Source: Massilia sp. BJB1822
GTDB taxonomy: Bacteria; Pseudomonadota; Gammaproteobacteria; Burkholderiales; Burkholderiaceae_D
Assembly: GCF_013369485.1 (NCBI RefSeq)
Contig: NZ_JABWEB010000029.1
Location: forward strand, 1-53,423
Direction: 5' to 3'
DNA length: 53,423 nucleotides
Shown here: one piece after another, positions 26,461-34,628 of the stretch
Layout: every line of letters begins with the position of its first letter
Numbering within the stretch: the first letter of the stretch is position 1
Notes under the pieces: generated by a model
Told to the model about the DNA's origin: nothing
Database searches by the model: none
What the model saw: the letters and a program-made list of their open reading frames with translations, nothing else
Translations under genes and position numbers: made by a program

Positions 26461-27966
26461 TTAGTCGGGGAAGCGTTCGTTGATGGCGAGGGCGCGGTCG
26501 ATGTTCTGGATCAGCAGCTCGACATACTTGGGGTCGAGGTGGTGGCCGGCCACTTCGCGCAGATGGCCGATGACTTGTTCGACGGGCCAGGCGTCTTTGT
26601 AGCAGCGCTTGTGCATCAGGGCGTCGAAGACGTCGGCGACGGCGACGATGCGGGCGTACAAATGTATGTTCTCGCCTTTCAGGCCTTGCGGGTAGCCGCT
26701 GCCGTCGTATTTTTCGTGGTGCTGGTGGGCGATCACGGCGGCGGCCTTGAGGATGGGCCGCTGCGAGCCGTCCAGGATCGACAGGCCGACCGCCGGGTGC
26801 TGTTTCATGATTTCCCATTCGGCCGCGTCGAGCTTGCCGGGCTTGAGCAGCACGGCATCGGGCGTGGCGATCTTGCCGATGTCGTGCATCGGCGCGGCGT
26901 GCGTGAGCACGGCGGTTTCGTCGTCGGGCAGGCCGCCGGCCTGGCCCAGCATCTGGCAGATTTCGGCCATGCGGCGCACGTGGTTGCCCGCTTCGTTCGA
27001 GCGCGATTCGACCACATCGCCGAGGCGTAGGATCAGCTCGGCCTGGGTGTCGGTGATTTCCTGGTTCAGCAGAATATTGTCGAAGGCGATCGCCACGCCC
27101 GAACAGAACACTTCCAGCAGCTTGGCGTCGATCTCGGAAATCTCGTCCACGCCTTTCAGTACCAGCAGCGAAGCCTTGCCGCTGGTGTTCGGGAAGTAGC
27201 CGACATAGGTGTCGCCGAGAATGCGCGAAATGCGGTTGCGCTCGGCCACATTGAGCTGGGCCAGCAGCTCGGGCGTGAGCAGCGGTTCTTCGTCGGCGCC
27301 GATCTGGGCCAGGATTTCATAGTCTTGCTCGCCCGTGATGGCGGTGGCCGCGCGCAGGCGCAGCAGCATGCTCTTTTCCAGGCGCAAGAGGGCCACCACC
27401 TGCTGCAGCAGGCCGCTGGCGAAGTCCTTCAGATTGCGCTGCTGGAAGATGTGGGCCGAGGCGGCGATCACGCGCTCCAGGCCTTCGCGGTAATTGAGCT
27501 GCTGGCGCCGCGCTTCCTCCACCTTCATGATGTCGCGGTAGGCGCGCAGGGCGGCAAAGGTGGTGGTGAACAGCTTGGTGCGGTCGAGCTCGGTCTTTTC
27601 CTTGTAATCGTTGATATCGTAATTGACGATCACGCGCTCTTCCGGCGCCTGGCCCGGCTGGCCGGTGCGCAGCACGATGCGGGTGAACTGGTTGTCCAGC
27701 TCCTCGCGCATCCAGCGCGCCACTTCCAGGCCGCTGTCTTCCTTTTCCATCACCACGTCGAGGAAGACCAGGGCGATATCGCTTTCGCGCGCCAGCACCT
27801 CCTTGGCTTCGGCGCCGCTGTAGGCGTGCACGAAAGCCAGGCCGCGCCCGTCGAGGCGGAAGCGGCTCAGCGTCAGCTTGGTGATGTCGTGGATGTCCGG
27901 CTCATCGTCGACCAGCAGGATTTTCCATGGCGCGAGCTTGGGCGTTGCTGAAGTCAGAAAAGACAT
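26461..27966 (-). CDS. response regulator with DUF3369 and HD-GYP phosphodiesterase domains
   Basis: A 501-aa regulator predicted to degrade cyclic di-GMP. Domain order: receiver (about residues 14-140) with phospho-acceptor Asp70 in LVFLDVVM and the acidic pair DDE; a central DUF3369/GAF-like sensor (about 165-310); and HD-GYP (about 320-495). The metal and catalytic signature is intact: HD at 361-362 in MHDIGK, and the HHEKYDGSGYP version of HHExxDGxGYP. Phosphorylation of the receiver probably controls the phosphodiesterase. The gene is convergent with the GAF histidine kinase, suggesting a two-component pair, although convergent rather than co-transcribed. Its 5' end faces phoX across a 409-bp AT-rich gap. 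Confidence 0.92.
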   Translation of the reverse strand: MSFLTSATPKLAPWKILLVDDEPDIHDITKLTLSRFRLDGRGLAFVHAYSGAEAKEVLARESDIALVFLDVVMEKEDSGLEVARWMREELDNQFTRIVLRTGQPGQAPEERVIVNYDINDYKEKTELDRTKLFTTTFAALRAYRDIMKVEEARRQQLNYREGLERVIAASAHIFQQRNLKDFASGLLQQVVALLRLEKSMLLRLRAATAITGEQDYEILAQIGADEEPLLTPELLAQLNVAERNRISRILGDTYVGYFPNTSGKASLLVLKGVDEISEIDAKLLEVFCSGVAIAFDNILLNQEITDTQAELILRLGDVVESRSNEAGNHVRRMAEICQMLGQAGGLPDDETAVLTHAAPMHDIGKIATPDAVLLKPGKLDAAEWEIMKQHPAVGLSILDGSQRPILKAAAVIAHQHHEKYDGSGYPQGLKGENIHLYARIVAVADVFDALMHKRCYKDAWPVEQVIGHLREVAGHHLDPKYVELLIQNIDRALAINERFPD

Positions 27967-28375
27967 AGGTATTCCGCTAGTTGGCTAAAGTCCCGGACGA
28001 GCGCGCAGGGTTTGGGCGCGCAGCCCGACGATTGTATTGCTTGCCTTATTTCTTAACAACAGGAAACAAATATTGCTTTTACCCAAATACAACACTTTTT
28101 CGCCGTGAGTGGGCGGGAACGATGCTTCAGTGCGGGAATATTTTTACCTTATGGGCAACATATATTCTCAAGCGAAACAATACTTCATTTTTGATAAGAT
28201 TTATCTTTCATGCGGCAAAATAGGGCCGCGCGCGGCATGCCGGGCCGCAAAATGCGTCTTTGGCGCAACAGTGCTGATATGTAACAGATCTTGGTGGCCA
28301 AGTCACAATCTTGTCATTTTCCATCCCTAGAATGGCGGCAGTTTTTTTACCCCACCCACTCTAGTGAAAACGGTC
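27967..28375. other. 409-bp AT-rich intergenic region between divergent genes
   Basis: This gap between the HD-GYP regulator and phoX is the longest non-coding stretch of the window. Its central part (about 28030-28210) is clearly AT-rich against the GC-rich flanks. It contains a small inverted repeat GATAA-GAT-TTATC (28193-28205), then a GC-rich patch with two near-identical motifs GCGGCAAAAT and GCCGCAAAAT. The last 80 bases hold the Pho-box-like promoter. Short ORFs here have amino-acid composition unlike the neighbours and no ribosome site, so I do not call genes. An unannotated small RNA is possible but not shown. Confidence 0.6.
28300..28333 (+). promoter_or_regulatory. Pho-box-like PhoB site and -10 box of phoX
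   Basis: Two 7-base direct repeats AAGTCAC (28300-28306) and TTGTCAT (28311-28317), separated by 4 bases, match the PhoB half-site CTGTCAT at four and six of seven positions with the correct 11-bp period. TAGAAT (28328-28333) follows after 10 bp, the usual distance from Pho box to -10 in PhoB-activated promoters, where the box replaces the -35. The gene encodes a phosphatase, which fits phosphate-starvation control. Confidence 0.65.
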
Positions 28376-30616
28376 ATGACCAACAAAATCGATCAAGACG
28401 ATCTCGGCTACAACGACACCCCGAACGAGCACTTCAGCACTGTGCTGGACCAGCGCATCAGCCGCCGCAATCTGCTGCGCGGCAGCGCCGCCTCGGCTGT
28501 CAGCATGGCCATGGCCACCTTCGGCCTGAGCGCCTGCGGCGGCAGCGACAATAACGACAGCGTGGTGTCGCCCCAGCCGCCCGTCACCCCGCCGGTGACC
28601 CCGCCAGCCGAGAAGCTGCTGGCCTTCGGCGCCGTCGGCAAGAGCCTGCTCGACAGCGTGGTGGTGCCGGCCGGCTACACCGCCAGCATCCTGTACGCCC
28701 TGGGCGACCCGCTGAACGCGTCCACCAGCGCCTTCAAAAACGATGGCAGCGATGCCGACTACGAAAACCGCGCCGGCGACCACCACGACGGCATGGAATT
28801 CTTCGGCCTGGGCGCCGACGGCAAACCGTCCGCCTCCGGCGTCGAGCGCGGCCTGCTGGCCATGAACCACGAAGCCACCACCAACCAGGCTTACTCTTCC
28901 TTCTTCATCCACGCCAATGGCGGCACCAACACCCTGCCGCGTCCAGCCGTGGAAGTGGACAAGGAAACCGGCCTGCACGGCATCTCCGTGGTCGAAGTGC
29001 GCCGCACCGGCGGCAAATGGGAATACGTCAAGGATTCCGCCTTCAACCGCCGCGTCACCTGCCTGACCGAGTGCGAACTGTCCGGCCCGGCCGCCGGCAA
29101 TGCCCTGATGGTCACCAAGTACTCGACCGACGGCAAGAAAACCCGCGGCACCCTGAACAACTGCGGCACCGGCAAAACCCCATGGGGCAGCTTCGTCAGC
29201 GGCGAGGAAAACTGGTCCGGCTACTTCACCCGCGACAAGAACGACGACACCGCGCGTGCCAGCGACAAGAGCGTGGCCTCGCTCAAGCGCTATGGCCGCA
29301 GCGCCGGCAGCGCCTCGCGCCACGGCTGGGAAACCGGCGGCAAGGACGATAAATACGCGCGATGGGATATCAGCAAGACCGGCGCCTCCACCGACGGCAA
29401 GGACGATTACCGCAACGAGATGAACGCCATGGGCTACATCGTCGAGGCCGATCCCTACAACAAGACCCGCGCCCTGAAAAAGCGTACCGCCCTGGGCCGC
29501 TACGCCCACGAAAGCGCCGCCTTCAGCAAACCGGTCGTCGGCCAGCCGCTGGGCGTGTACATGGGCGACGACTCGCGCAATGAATATATCTATAAATTCG
29601 TCACCGAGGAAGTGTGGGCCGCCGCCGACGCCAACCCGGCCGATATGCTGAAAACCGGCGACAAATACCTGGACAAGGGCAAGCTCTACGTCGCCAAATT
29701 CGGCGCCGACGGCAGCGGCCAATGGATCGAACTGAACATCGCCAACCCCACCATCGCGGGCTACGCCGGCTACAAATTCGCCGACCAGGCCGACGTGCTG
29801 GTGAACGCCCGTCTGGCGGGCGACGCCGTGGGCGCGACCAAGATGGACCGTCCGGAATGGTGCACGGTCAACCCGGCCAATGGCGAGATCTACTTCTCGC
29901 TGACCAATAACAGCGGCCGTGTCGCTTCCGGTTCCGGCACCCTGGTCGACGGTCCAAACCCGCGCGCCTACACCGATCTGAAAGGCAAGAGCGAGCAGAA
30001 GGGCAACCCGAACGGCCACATCCTGCGCATCAAGGAAGGCAGCGCCGGCGCTTCGTCCGCGACCTTCAGCTGGGACGTCTACCTGTTCGGCGCCGAGTCG
30101 GGGGCCGACGCCGGCAAGGTCAACCTGTCGAGCCTGACCGCCGATCAGGACTTCTCCAGCCCGGACGGCCTGGCCTTCACGCCATCGACCGGCTTGCTGT
30201 GGATCCAGACCGACGACGGCGCCTACACCGACGTCACCAACTGCATGATGCTGGCCGCGATTCCGGGCAGCGTGGGCGACGGCAAGAAAGTCACGCTGGA
30301 CTATCCCGCTGCCGGCACCGCCGCCGCCTTCAAAGTCGATACCTTCGTCGGCAAGGCCGCCACGGCCGACACCGTTAAGCGCTTCCTGGTCGGCCCGGTC
30401 GACTGCGAACTGACCGGCATCGCCGAAACCCCGGACGGCAAGGCCCTGTTCGTCAATATCCAGCACCCGGGCGAAGGCACGGACCAGGCCAATATCGGCG
30501 ATCCATCCAAGTACACCAGCCAATGGCCTGCCAACGCCGGCTATGGCGCCGGCAAGCGTCCGCGCTCGGCCACCATCGTCATCACCAAGAATGACGGCGG
30601 CCGCATCGGCAGCTAA
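28376..30616 (+). CDS. phoX: PhoX family alkaline phosphatase, Tat-exported
   Basis: A 746-aa exported phosphatase of the PhoX (DUF839) family, which releases phosphate from phosphoesters outside the cytoplasm using an iron-calcium cofactor. A twin-arginine signal begins SRRNLLRG (Arg30-Arg31) and is followed by a hydrophobic stretch ending in GLSAC, which reads as a lipobox with Cys54, so the protein may be a Tat-exported lipoprotein. A Pro-rich linker (PPVTPPVTPPAE) precedes the catalytic beta-propeller. Family landmarks include GLLAMNHEAT, NNCGTGKTPWGSFVSGEEN, FGAESG and FSSPDGLAF. The ATG at 28376 is preferred over a GTG at 28364; neither has a strong ribosome site. A Pho-box-like promoter precedes it and a strong terminator follows. 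Confidence 0.9.
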   Translation: MTNKIDQDDLGYNDTPNEHFSTVLDQRISRRNLLRGSAASAVSMAMATFGLSACGGSDNNDSVVSPQPPVTPPVTPPAEKLLAFGAVGKSLLDSVVVPAGYTASILYALGDPLNASTSAFKNDGSDADYENRAGDHHDGMEFFGLGADGKPSASGVERGLLAMNHEATTNQAYSSFFIHANGGTNTLPRPAVEVDKETGLHGISVVEVRRTGGKWEYVKDSAFNRRVTCLTECELSGPAAGNALMVTKYSTDGKKTRGTLNNCGTGKTPWGSFVSGEENWSGYFTRDKNDDTARASDKSVASLKRYGRSAGSASRHGWETGGKDDKYARWDISKTGASTDGKDDYRNEMNAMGYIVEADPYNKTRALKKRTALGRYAHESAAFSKPVVGQPLGVYMGDDSRNEYIYKFVTEEVWAAADANPADMLKTGDKYLDKGKLYVAKFGADGSGQWIELNIANPTIAGYAGYKFADQADVLVNARLAGDAVGATKMDRPEWCTVNPANGEIYFSLTNNSGRVASGSGTLVDGPNPRAYTDLKGKSEQKGNPNGHILRIKEGSAGASSATFSWDVYLFGAESGADAGKVNLSSLTADQDFSSPDGLAFTPSTGLLWIQTDDGAYTDVTNCMMLAAIPGSVGDGKKVTLDYPAAGTAAAFKVDTFVGKAATADTVKRFLVGPVDCELTGIAETPDGKALFVNIQHPGEGTDQANIGDPSKYTSQWPANAGYGAGKRPRSATIVITKNDGGRIGS

Positions 30617-30636
30617 GCAGGGGTCTTACTGATGAG

Positions 30637-30670
30637 AAAGCCCCGCAAACCACTGGTTTGCGGGGCTTTT
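30637..30670 (+). terminator. intrinsic terminator of phoX
   Basis: A perfect stem AAAGCCCCGCAAACC / GGTTTGCGGGGCTTT surrounds a 3-base loop ACT and runs into TTTT. It begins 20 bases after the phoX stop. The A and T runs on either side suggest it could work in both directions. Confidence 0.9.
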
Positions 30671-30719
30671 GTATCTATTCGTAAGCAAAGTTTTCAGTCC
30701 TCCTAGCCGTGTGGGGAAA

Positions 30720-30746
30720 AGAGTATAGTGAAAATGAGAATACTCT
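30720..30746 (+). promoter_or_regulatory. inverted repeat upstream of DUF3016 gene
   Basis: A perfect 7-bp inverted repeat AGAGTAT / ATACTCT separated by 13 AT-rich bases, ending 18 bases before the ATG of the DUF3016 gene and just before its ribosome site AAAGGAAAG. It could be an operator or form a hairpin in the leader RNA. No regulator can be named. Confidence 0.4.
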
Positions 30747-30764
30747 GAACGGAAAGGAAAGATC

Positions 30765-31262
30765 ATGCGACTCCACGCCCGTCACGCCCTGGCCGCGGCG
30801 CTTTTGCTGCTGGCCGCCACGGCCGCCTCCGCCGCCGAGGTCACGGTCAATTTCATCAAGCCGGACAGTTATAACGACCTGCCGCGCATGGCGCGCGACC
30901 GCGAGCTGATCCTGAAAGACTTGCGCGAACACTTCGTCAAGCTGGGTCAAAACCTGCCGGCCGGCCAAAGCCTGAAAATCGACGTCAGCGACATCGATTT
31001 AGCGGGCCGTCTTGAGCCGGGACGCCGCATCGACGACATCCGCATCTTGAATGGCGGCGCCGACTGGCCGCATATGGCCCTGCACTACAGCCTGGAAGCC
31101 GACGGCACGGTGGTTCGCAGCGGCGACAGCCAGCTCAGCAACATGAACTACATCCAGCGCCTGAACCGCTATTCCGAGGGCGATTCCCTGCGCTACGAAA
31201 AGCAGATGCTCGACGACTGGTTCCAAGCCACCTTCACCGAATCCAAGCTCAGCAAAAAATAA
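30765..31262 (+). CDS. DUF3016 domain exported protein
   Basis: A 165-aa periplasmic protein with a clear signal peptide (LAAALLLLAATAASA, cleavage after about residue 24). The mature part matches DUF3016: VTVNFIKPDSYNDLPR at the start, LKIDVSDIDLAGRLEPG in the middle and LRYEKQMLDDWFQATF near the end. The family's function is unknown. A good ribosome site AAAGGAAAG lies before the ATG. The gene stands alone between the phoX terminator and a double-palindrome locus that begins 3 bases after its stop and may serve as its transcription end. Confidence 0.85.
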   Translation: MRLHARHALAAALLLLAATAASAAEVTVNFIKPDSYNDLPRMARDRELILKDLREHFVKLGQNLPAGQSLKIDVSDIDLAGRLEPGRRIDDIRILNGGADWPHMALHYSLEADGTVVRSGDSQLSNMNYIQRLNRYSEGDSLRYEKQMLDDWFQATFTESKLSKK

Positions 31263-31265
31263 GCC

Positions 31266-31410
31266 TTTGATCCATCTCAACAAATGTCCGACCCTGGTGT
31301 CAGGCGGGGCCGCCGAGGCACCACGGTCGGACATTGTTTGATCTAGCGCAAAGAATGTCTACCTCTGGTGCCTGACACCAGGGTTGGACATTGTTTGATT
31401 TGGCGCAAAG
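31266..31410. repeat. 145-bp double-palindrome repeat locus B
   Basis: Two adjacent palindromes with the same flanks and total length as locus A (1407-1551). The first has arms AATGTCCGACCCTGGTG and CACCACGGTCGGACATT around a 19-base core (31300-31318) that is the exact reverse complement of the long core of locus A. The second has arms AATGTCTACCTCTGGTG and CACCAGGGTTGGACATT around the short core CCTGA. Each unit ends in a TTTGAT...GCGCAAAG tail. It lies between the convergent DUF3016 and thioesterase genes, a likely place for a bidirectional stop. Confidence 0.88.
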
Positions 31411-31412
31411 GT

Positions 31413-31856
31413 TTAGTCGATCCAGTTGACGCGGGGGAATTTGGCGCGGAACTCGTCGGGCATGGGGACGACCTGGCTGAGCTTGTAGTTGAAGAAGACG
31501 AAGCCGGATTTGGCCATCGCCACCAGCACCTGGTCTTGCGGGCGGGTGATGCGGAAGGTGATGTCGCCACCGTATTTGTTGAAGTCCATGACGCCGACTT
31601 CGAACAGCAGCTGGTCGCGGGCGTGGCCTTCGGCGCGGTAGGTGGTGGCGAGGTCGGTGACGATGATGCCGGTGCCGTCGCCCTCGGTTTCCTGCACGCC
31701 GAAGTCAAACAGGAAGCGCGCCCGCGCTTCCGAAATCATGGAGATCATCGAGTCGTTGCCGAGGTGGTTGGCGGCATTGATGTCGGTGACGCGTACCGTG
31801 AGCTGGGTGGAAAAACAAAACTGGTCTTCGGGGAATTCTAGTTTCAGTCGTGCCAT
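31413..31856 (-). CDS. hotdog-fold thioesterase
   Basis: A 147-aa cytoplasmic protein of the 4-hydroxybenzoyl-CoA-thioesterase-like hotdog superfamily, expected to hydrolyse an acyl-CoA thioester. The characteristic region is VTDINAANHLGNDSMISMISEARARFLF, where the Asp and the helix after it correspond to the family's catalytic helix. YRAEGHARDQLLFEVGV and a PQDQVLVAMAKSGFVFFN strand follow. The start at 31856 gives a usual length for the family; the frame is open far upstream only as a shadow of the neighbouring gene. A double palindrome lies 2 bases beyond the stop. The substrate is unknown. Confidence 0.82.
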   Translation of the reverse strand: MARLKLEFPEDQFCFSTQLTVRVTDINAANHLGNDSMISMISEARARFLFDFGVQETEGDGTGIIVTDLATTYRAEGHARDQLLFEVGVMDFNKYGGDITFRITRPQDQVLVAMAKSGFVFFNYKLSQVVPMPDEFRAKFPRVNWID

Positions 31857-31893
31857 GGCTGCTTGTTCGCGAGTGCAAAACTTGATTGTAGCG

Positions 31894-33111
31894 CTATTGC
31901 CGCACGAGCTTGTAAACCTTGCCGCCGCCAACCAGCATATACAGCTCGCCCTGGGCATCCTGGCCGAAGGACAAGACATTGCCGACGCTGGCAATGCCCC
32001 AGTCGCGCTGCTCGCTGACCGTGCCGCCGCTGTAGAGGAAGCTTTTGAGGAAGCCCTTGCAGTAGTCGGAGTAGAAGTAGCGCCCCGCCAGTTCGGGAAT
32101 GGCCGCGCCGCGGTAGACATAGCCGCCCGTGATGGAGCAGCCGTTGGCGCCCGCGCTGCCATGGCTGTATTCGAAGGCGGGCCGGACCAGCCCGGCACTG
32201 GCGCAGCTGGCGGCGTTGTAGCAGGCGCTGCCTTCCATGATGGGCCAGCCATAGTTGTTGCCGCCCGTGGCGATAGAGGCGATATCGACTTCCTCGCGCT
32301 CGCCCTGGCCGACGTCGGCGATATACAGCTGGCGGCTGGTGCCGTCGAAGGCGAAGCGCCAGGGATTGCGCAGCCCGAGGGCCCAGATTTCACCGCGCTT
32401 GCCGCTCTGGCCGGCATAGGGATTATCGGACGGCACCTTGTACGCGGTGGGCAGGCTGCTGTCGACGTCGAGCCGCAGCAGCTTGCCCAGCATGCTTTCG
32501 GGGTCTTGCGCATTATGGTTCGGATCGCCCGCGCCGCCGCCATCGCCGGTGCCGATATACAGGTAGCCGTCCGGCCCGAAGGCTAGCAGGCCGCCATTGT
32601 GATTGCTATAGGTTGGATGGCCGATGCTCAGCACGCGCGTCTGCGACTGCGGGTCGGCCACCGAGGGATCGGCCGACATGCTGAAGCGGTCGATGGCGAT
32701 ATTGCCGCTGCGGTCGGTGTAGTACACATAGAAGCGGCCATTGCGCGCAAACTCGGGATGGAAGGCCAGGGACAGCAGGCCGCGCTCGCCGTCGGTGCTG
32801 GTCTGGGCGCTGATGTCGAGCAGGGGCTTGCTCAGCAGGATGCCGTTTTCCAGCACGCGGATGCGGCCGGGACGCTCGACGATGAACTGGCGGCTGTCGC
32901 CGGCCGGCGCGGTCAGCAGGATGGGCTGGTTCAGGCCGGACGCCACCTCGCGCAAGCCCAGGCTCAGGGCGGCCGGCGGGGATGGTACTGCGGCGGGCGG
33001 CATGCCCGCATCGGCGGCAGCGCCGGAACCGGAACCGCCGCCAGAACCGCCGCCGCAAGCGGCGCCCAATGCCAGCAGGCCAAGAGCAGCGGAAGAGAAC
33101 AGCTTGCGCAT
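31894..33111 (-). CDS. PQQ-dependent sugar dehydrogenase-type lipoprotein
   Basis: A 405-aa protein of the glucose/sorbosone dehydrogenase (GSDH) family, soluble six-bladed propellers that bind PQQ and oxidise sugars. The signal peptide ends in the lipobox LGAAC, followed by a Gly-rich linker, so it is probably a lipid-anchored periplasmic or outer-membrane enzyme. Family landmarks: LLSLAFHPEFARNGRFYVYYTD, NHNGGLLAFGPDGYLYIGTGDGG and GLRNPWRFAFDG. The ATG at 33111 has the ribosome site GGAGG. No PQQ biosynthesis gene is in the window. It could be transcribed with the dienelactone hydrolase upstream, 72 bases away. Confidence 0.88.
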   Translation of the reverse strand: MRKLFSSAALGLLALGAACGGGSGGGSGSGAAADAGMPPAAVPSPPAALSLGLREVASGLNQPILLTAPAGDSRQFIVERPGRIRVLENGILLSKPLLDISAQTSTDGERGLLSLAFHPEFARNGRFYVYYTDRSGNIAIDRFSMSADPSVADPQSQTRVLSIGHPTYSNHNGGLLAFGPDGYLYIGTGDGGGAGDPNHNAQDPESMLGKLLRLDVDSSLPTAYKVPSDNPYAGQSGKRGEIWALGLRNPWRFAFDGTSRQLYIADVGQGEREEVDIASIATGGNNYGWPIMEGSACYNAASCASAGLVRPAFEYSHGSAGANGCSITGGYVYRGAAIPELAGRYFYSDYCKGFLKSFLYSGGTVSEQRDWGIASVGNVLSFGQDAQGELYMLVGGGKVYKLVRQ

Positions 33112-33183
33112 GACAACCTCCGTATCCGCTCCGCTGATTGGTGCGGCGCATCCCGGAGCGGGGGACGGCGCCGCGGCCTGCCT

Positions 33184-33882
33184 TTAGAGATGCTCGCTGA
33201 GGAAGATCAGGCTTTCGCCGTGCGCCTGGGCGGCCGAGCGCTGGTGGTAGCTGGCCCGGTGCGAGCAGTTGAAGCCATGTTCGGCCTCCTGGTAGAGGTG
33301 GATGGCCACATTTTCGTGTTCATCGAAGGCTTGCGCGATGCTGCGCACCGCCTCGGGCGGGATATGCGCATCCTTGCCGCCGAAATGCATCAGCAGCGGT
33401 ATGCGGATGTCGCCGGCGCGCTCCAGATGCTGCTGGATGCGGCCGCCGTAATAGGCGATGGCGGCATCGGCGTCGCCATTCGCCGCCGCCAGATACGCGA
33501 GCCGGCCGCCGAAGCAAAAGCCGAGCACAGCGATCTTGCCGCCGACGCCGGGCAGGCCGCGCAGCACGGCGGCCGTGGCGCCGACATCCTGCTGGGCTTG
33601 TTCCAGGTTCGCCTGCTGCATGTATTGCGCCGCCTGCGCCCAGCTGGCGTCGTCATAACCCAGCTCCACGCGCGGCCGCTGGCGCCAGAACAGGTCGGGC
33701 GCCAGCACCACATAACCGTCGGCCGCATACTGCTCGGCCACGCTGCGGATATGGGCGTTGACGCCGAAAATCTCCTGCAGCAGCACGATGCCCGGCCCGG
33801 CGCCGCCGCGCGGCAAGGCCAGGTAGGCGCCGAAGCTGCCATCGTCCACGGCGATGTCGATCCATTTGCTGCTGCCGTCCAT
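33184..33882 (-). CDS. dienelactone hydrolase family protein
   Basis: A 232-aa cytoplasmic alpha/beta hydrolase. The unusual Cys nucleophile is in GFCFGG (Cys123), with Asp171 in GGKDAHIP and His202 in EHGFN. These positions equal those reported for the classical dienelactone hydrolase triad, supporting a catalytically intact enzyme. LLQEIFGVNAHI near the N-terminus is also typical. Many members are not true dienelactonases, and no aromatic-degradation genes are nearby, so the substrate is open. A ribosome site GAGGCAGC precedes the ATG, and the host-attachment gene ends 9 bases upstream, so the two are probably one operon. Confidence 0.9.
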   Translation of the reverse strand: MDGSSKWIDIAVDDGSFGAYLALPRGGAGPGIVLLQEIFGVNAHIRSVAEQYAADGYVVLAPDLFWRQRPRVELGYDDASWAQAAQYMQQANLEQAQQDVGATAAVLRGLPGVGGKIAVLGFCFGGRLAYLAAANGDADAAIAYYGGRIQQHLERAGDIRIPLLMHFGGKDAHIPPEAVRSIAQAFDEHENVAIHLYQEAEHGFNCSHRASYHQRSAAQAHGESLIFLSEHL

Positions 33883-33891
33883 GCTGCCTCC

Positions 33892-34344
33892 TCAGGCCAG
33901 CGCGCGGCGCAGACCCAGCGTCGCCACGCATTCTTCGATGTCCTGCACGCTGAAGCTGGCGATATTGCGCGCCAGTTCGGCCTGCACCAGCTTGCGCGTG
34001 GAACCATGGATGTTCTCGCGCAGCAGGCCGAGGAATTTGGGCGCGGCGATCAGGCACAGATGCTGGTAGCGGTTGGCGCTGCGCGCCAGCTCCAGCCGCT
34101 CGCCGACGCTGCGCGCGAACAGGCGCACTTCATGGGCCACCGGCTCTTCCTGGCCGGGCGCGGTGTGGCTCTGGCCATCGGGGCCGCCGAAACGGCCATT
34201 GCCGTCGCTGGCGAGTTGCTTGTTGTCGGCCCGGCCAAGGGGATTGGCCAGGTCTTCAATTTCCTGCAGCGCGCCGCGCGGATCGCCCAGTTGGAAGATG
34301 CGCGCGCGGCTGTTGTTGGCTACCACGATCCAGGTTTTTTCCAT
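33892..34344 (-). CDS. host attachment protein family
   Basis: A 150-aa protein of the family annotated as required for attachment to host cells (PF10116). The start MEKTWIVVANNSRARIF is highly typical, as are the middle segment HEVRLFARSVGERLELA and LIAAPKFLGLLRENI. The fold is related to release-factor/archaeal-type domains, and the attachment role comes from a plant-associated relative, so a surface role here is not established. There is no signal peptide. The ATG at 34344 is preceded by a strong GAGGAGG. It leads a short leftward operon with the dienelactone hydrolase. Confidence 0.88.
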   Translation of the reverse strand: MEKTWIVVANNSRARIFQLGDPRGALQEIEDLANPLGRADNKQLASDGNGRFGGPDGQSHTAPGQEEPVAHEVRLFARSVGERLELARSANRYQHLCLIAAPKFLGLLRENIHGSTRKLVQAELARNIASFSVQDIEECVATLGLRRALA

Positions 34345-34628
34345 GCCTGCCTCCTCATGCTCGCTTGCGCCGGCCCCCCCGGCGCGGGGAAACCCAGTAT
34401 ATGCCGCGTGCCGGCGGGGTGGCGCAACGCAGACGGGGCCGGCCAGGCCGGGCTGGGCGTGATTCGCCGCCACGCTGCTTGCAATCTTTCCCTGTAATAC
34501 ACGAAGTTGCTATGTGGTATATGAAACACGGGAGGGCGAAAAAATGCCGCGATCGGGGAGCGCCGGGGCCAGCGCGGCCGGGGAGGGCGGCTAATCCATG
34601 CTAATCTGGTGTTTTCCCCTTGTTTTAG

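Noticed and set aside
27981..28330. Two short frames in the AT-rich gap before phoX
   Set aside because: They are rich in aromatic and other residues unlike neighbours, lack ribosome sites and overlap the Pho-box promoter.
28361..30523. 720-aa frame antisense to phoX
   Set aside because: Composition is low-complexity Val/Ala/Gly/His with no signature, while the opposite strand encodes a recognisable PhoX.
31857..32543. Extension of the thioesterase frame upstream of 31856
   Set aside because: The open frame continues only as a shadow of the sugar dehydrogenase gene, and the family length fits the 147-aa version.
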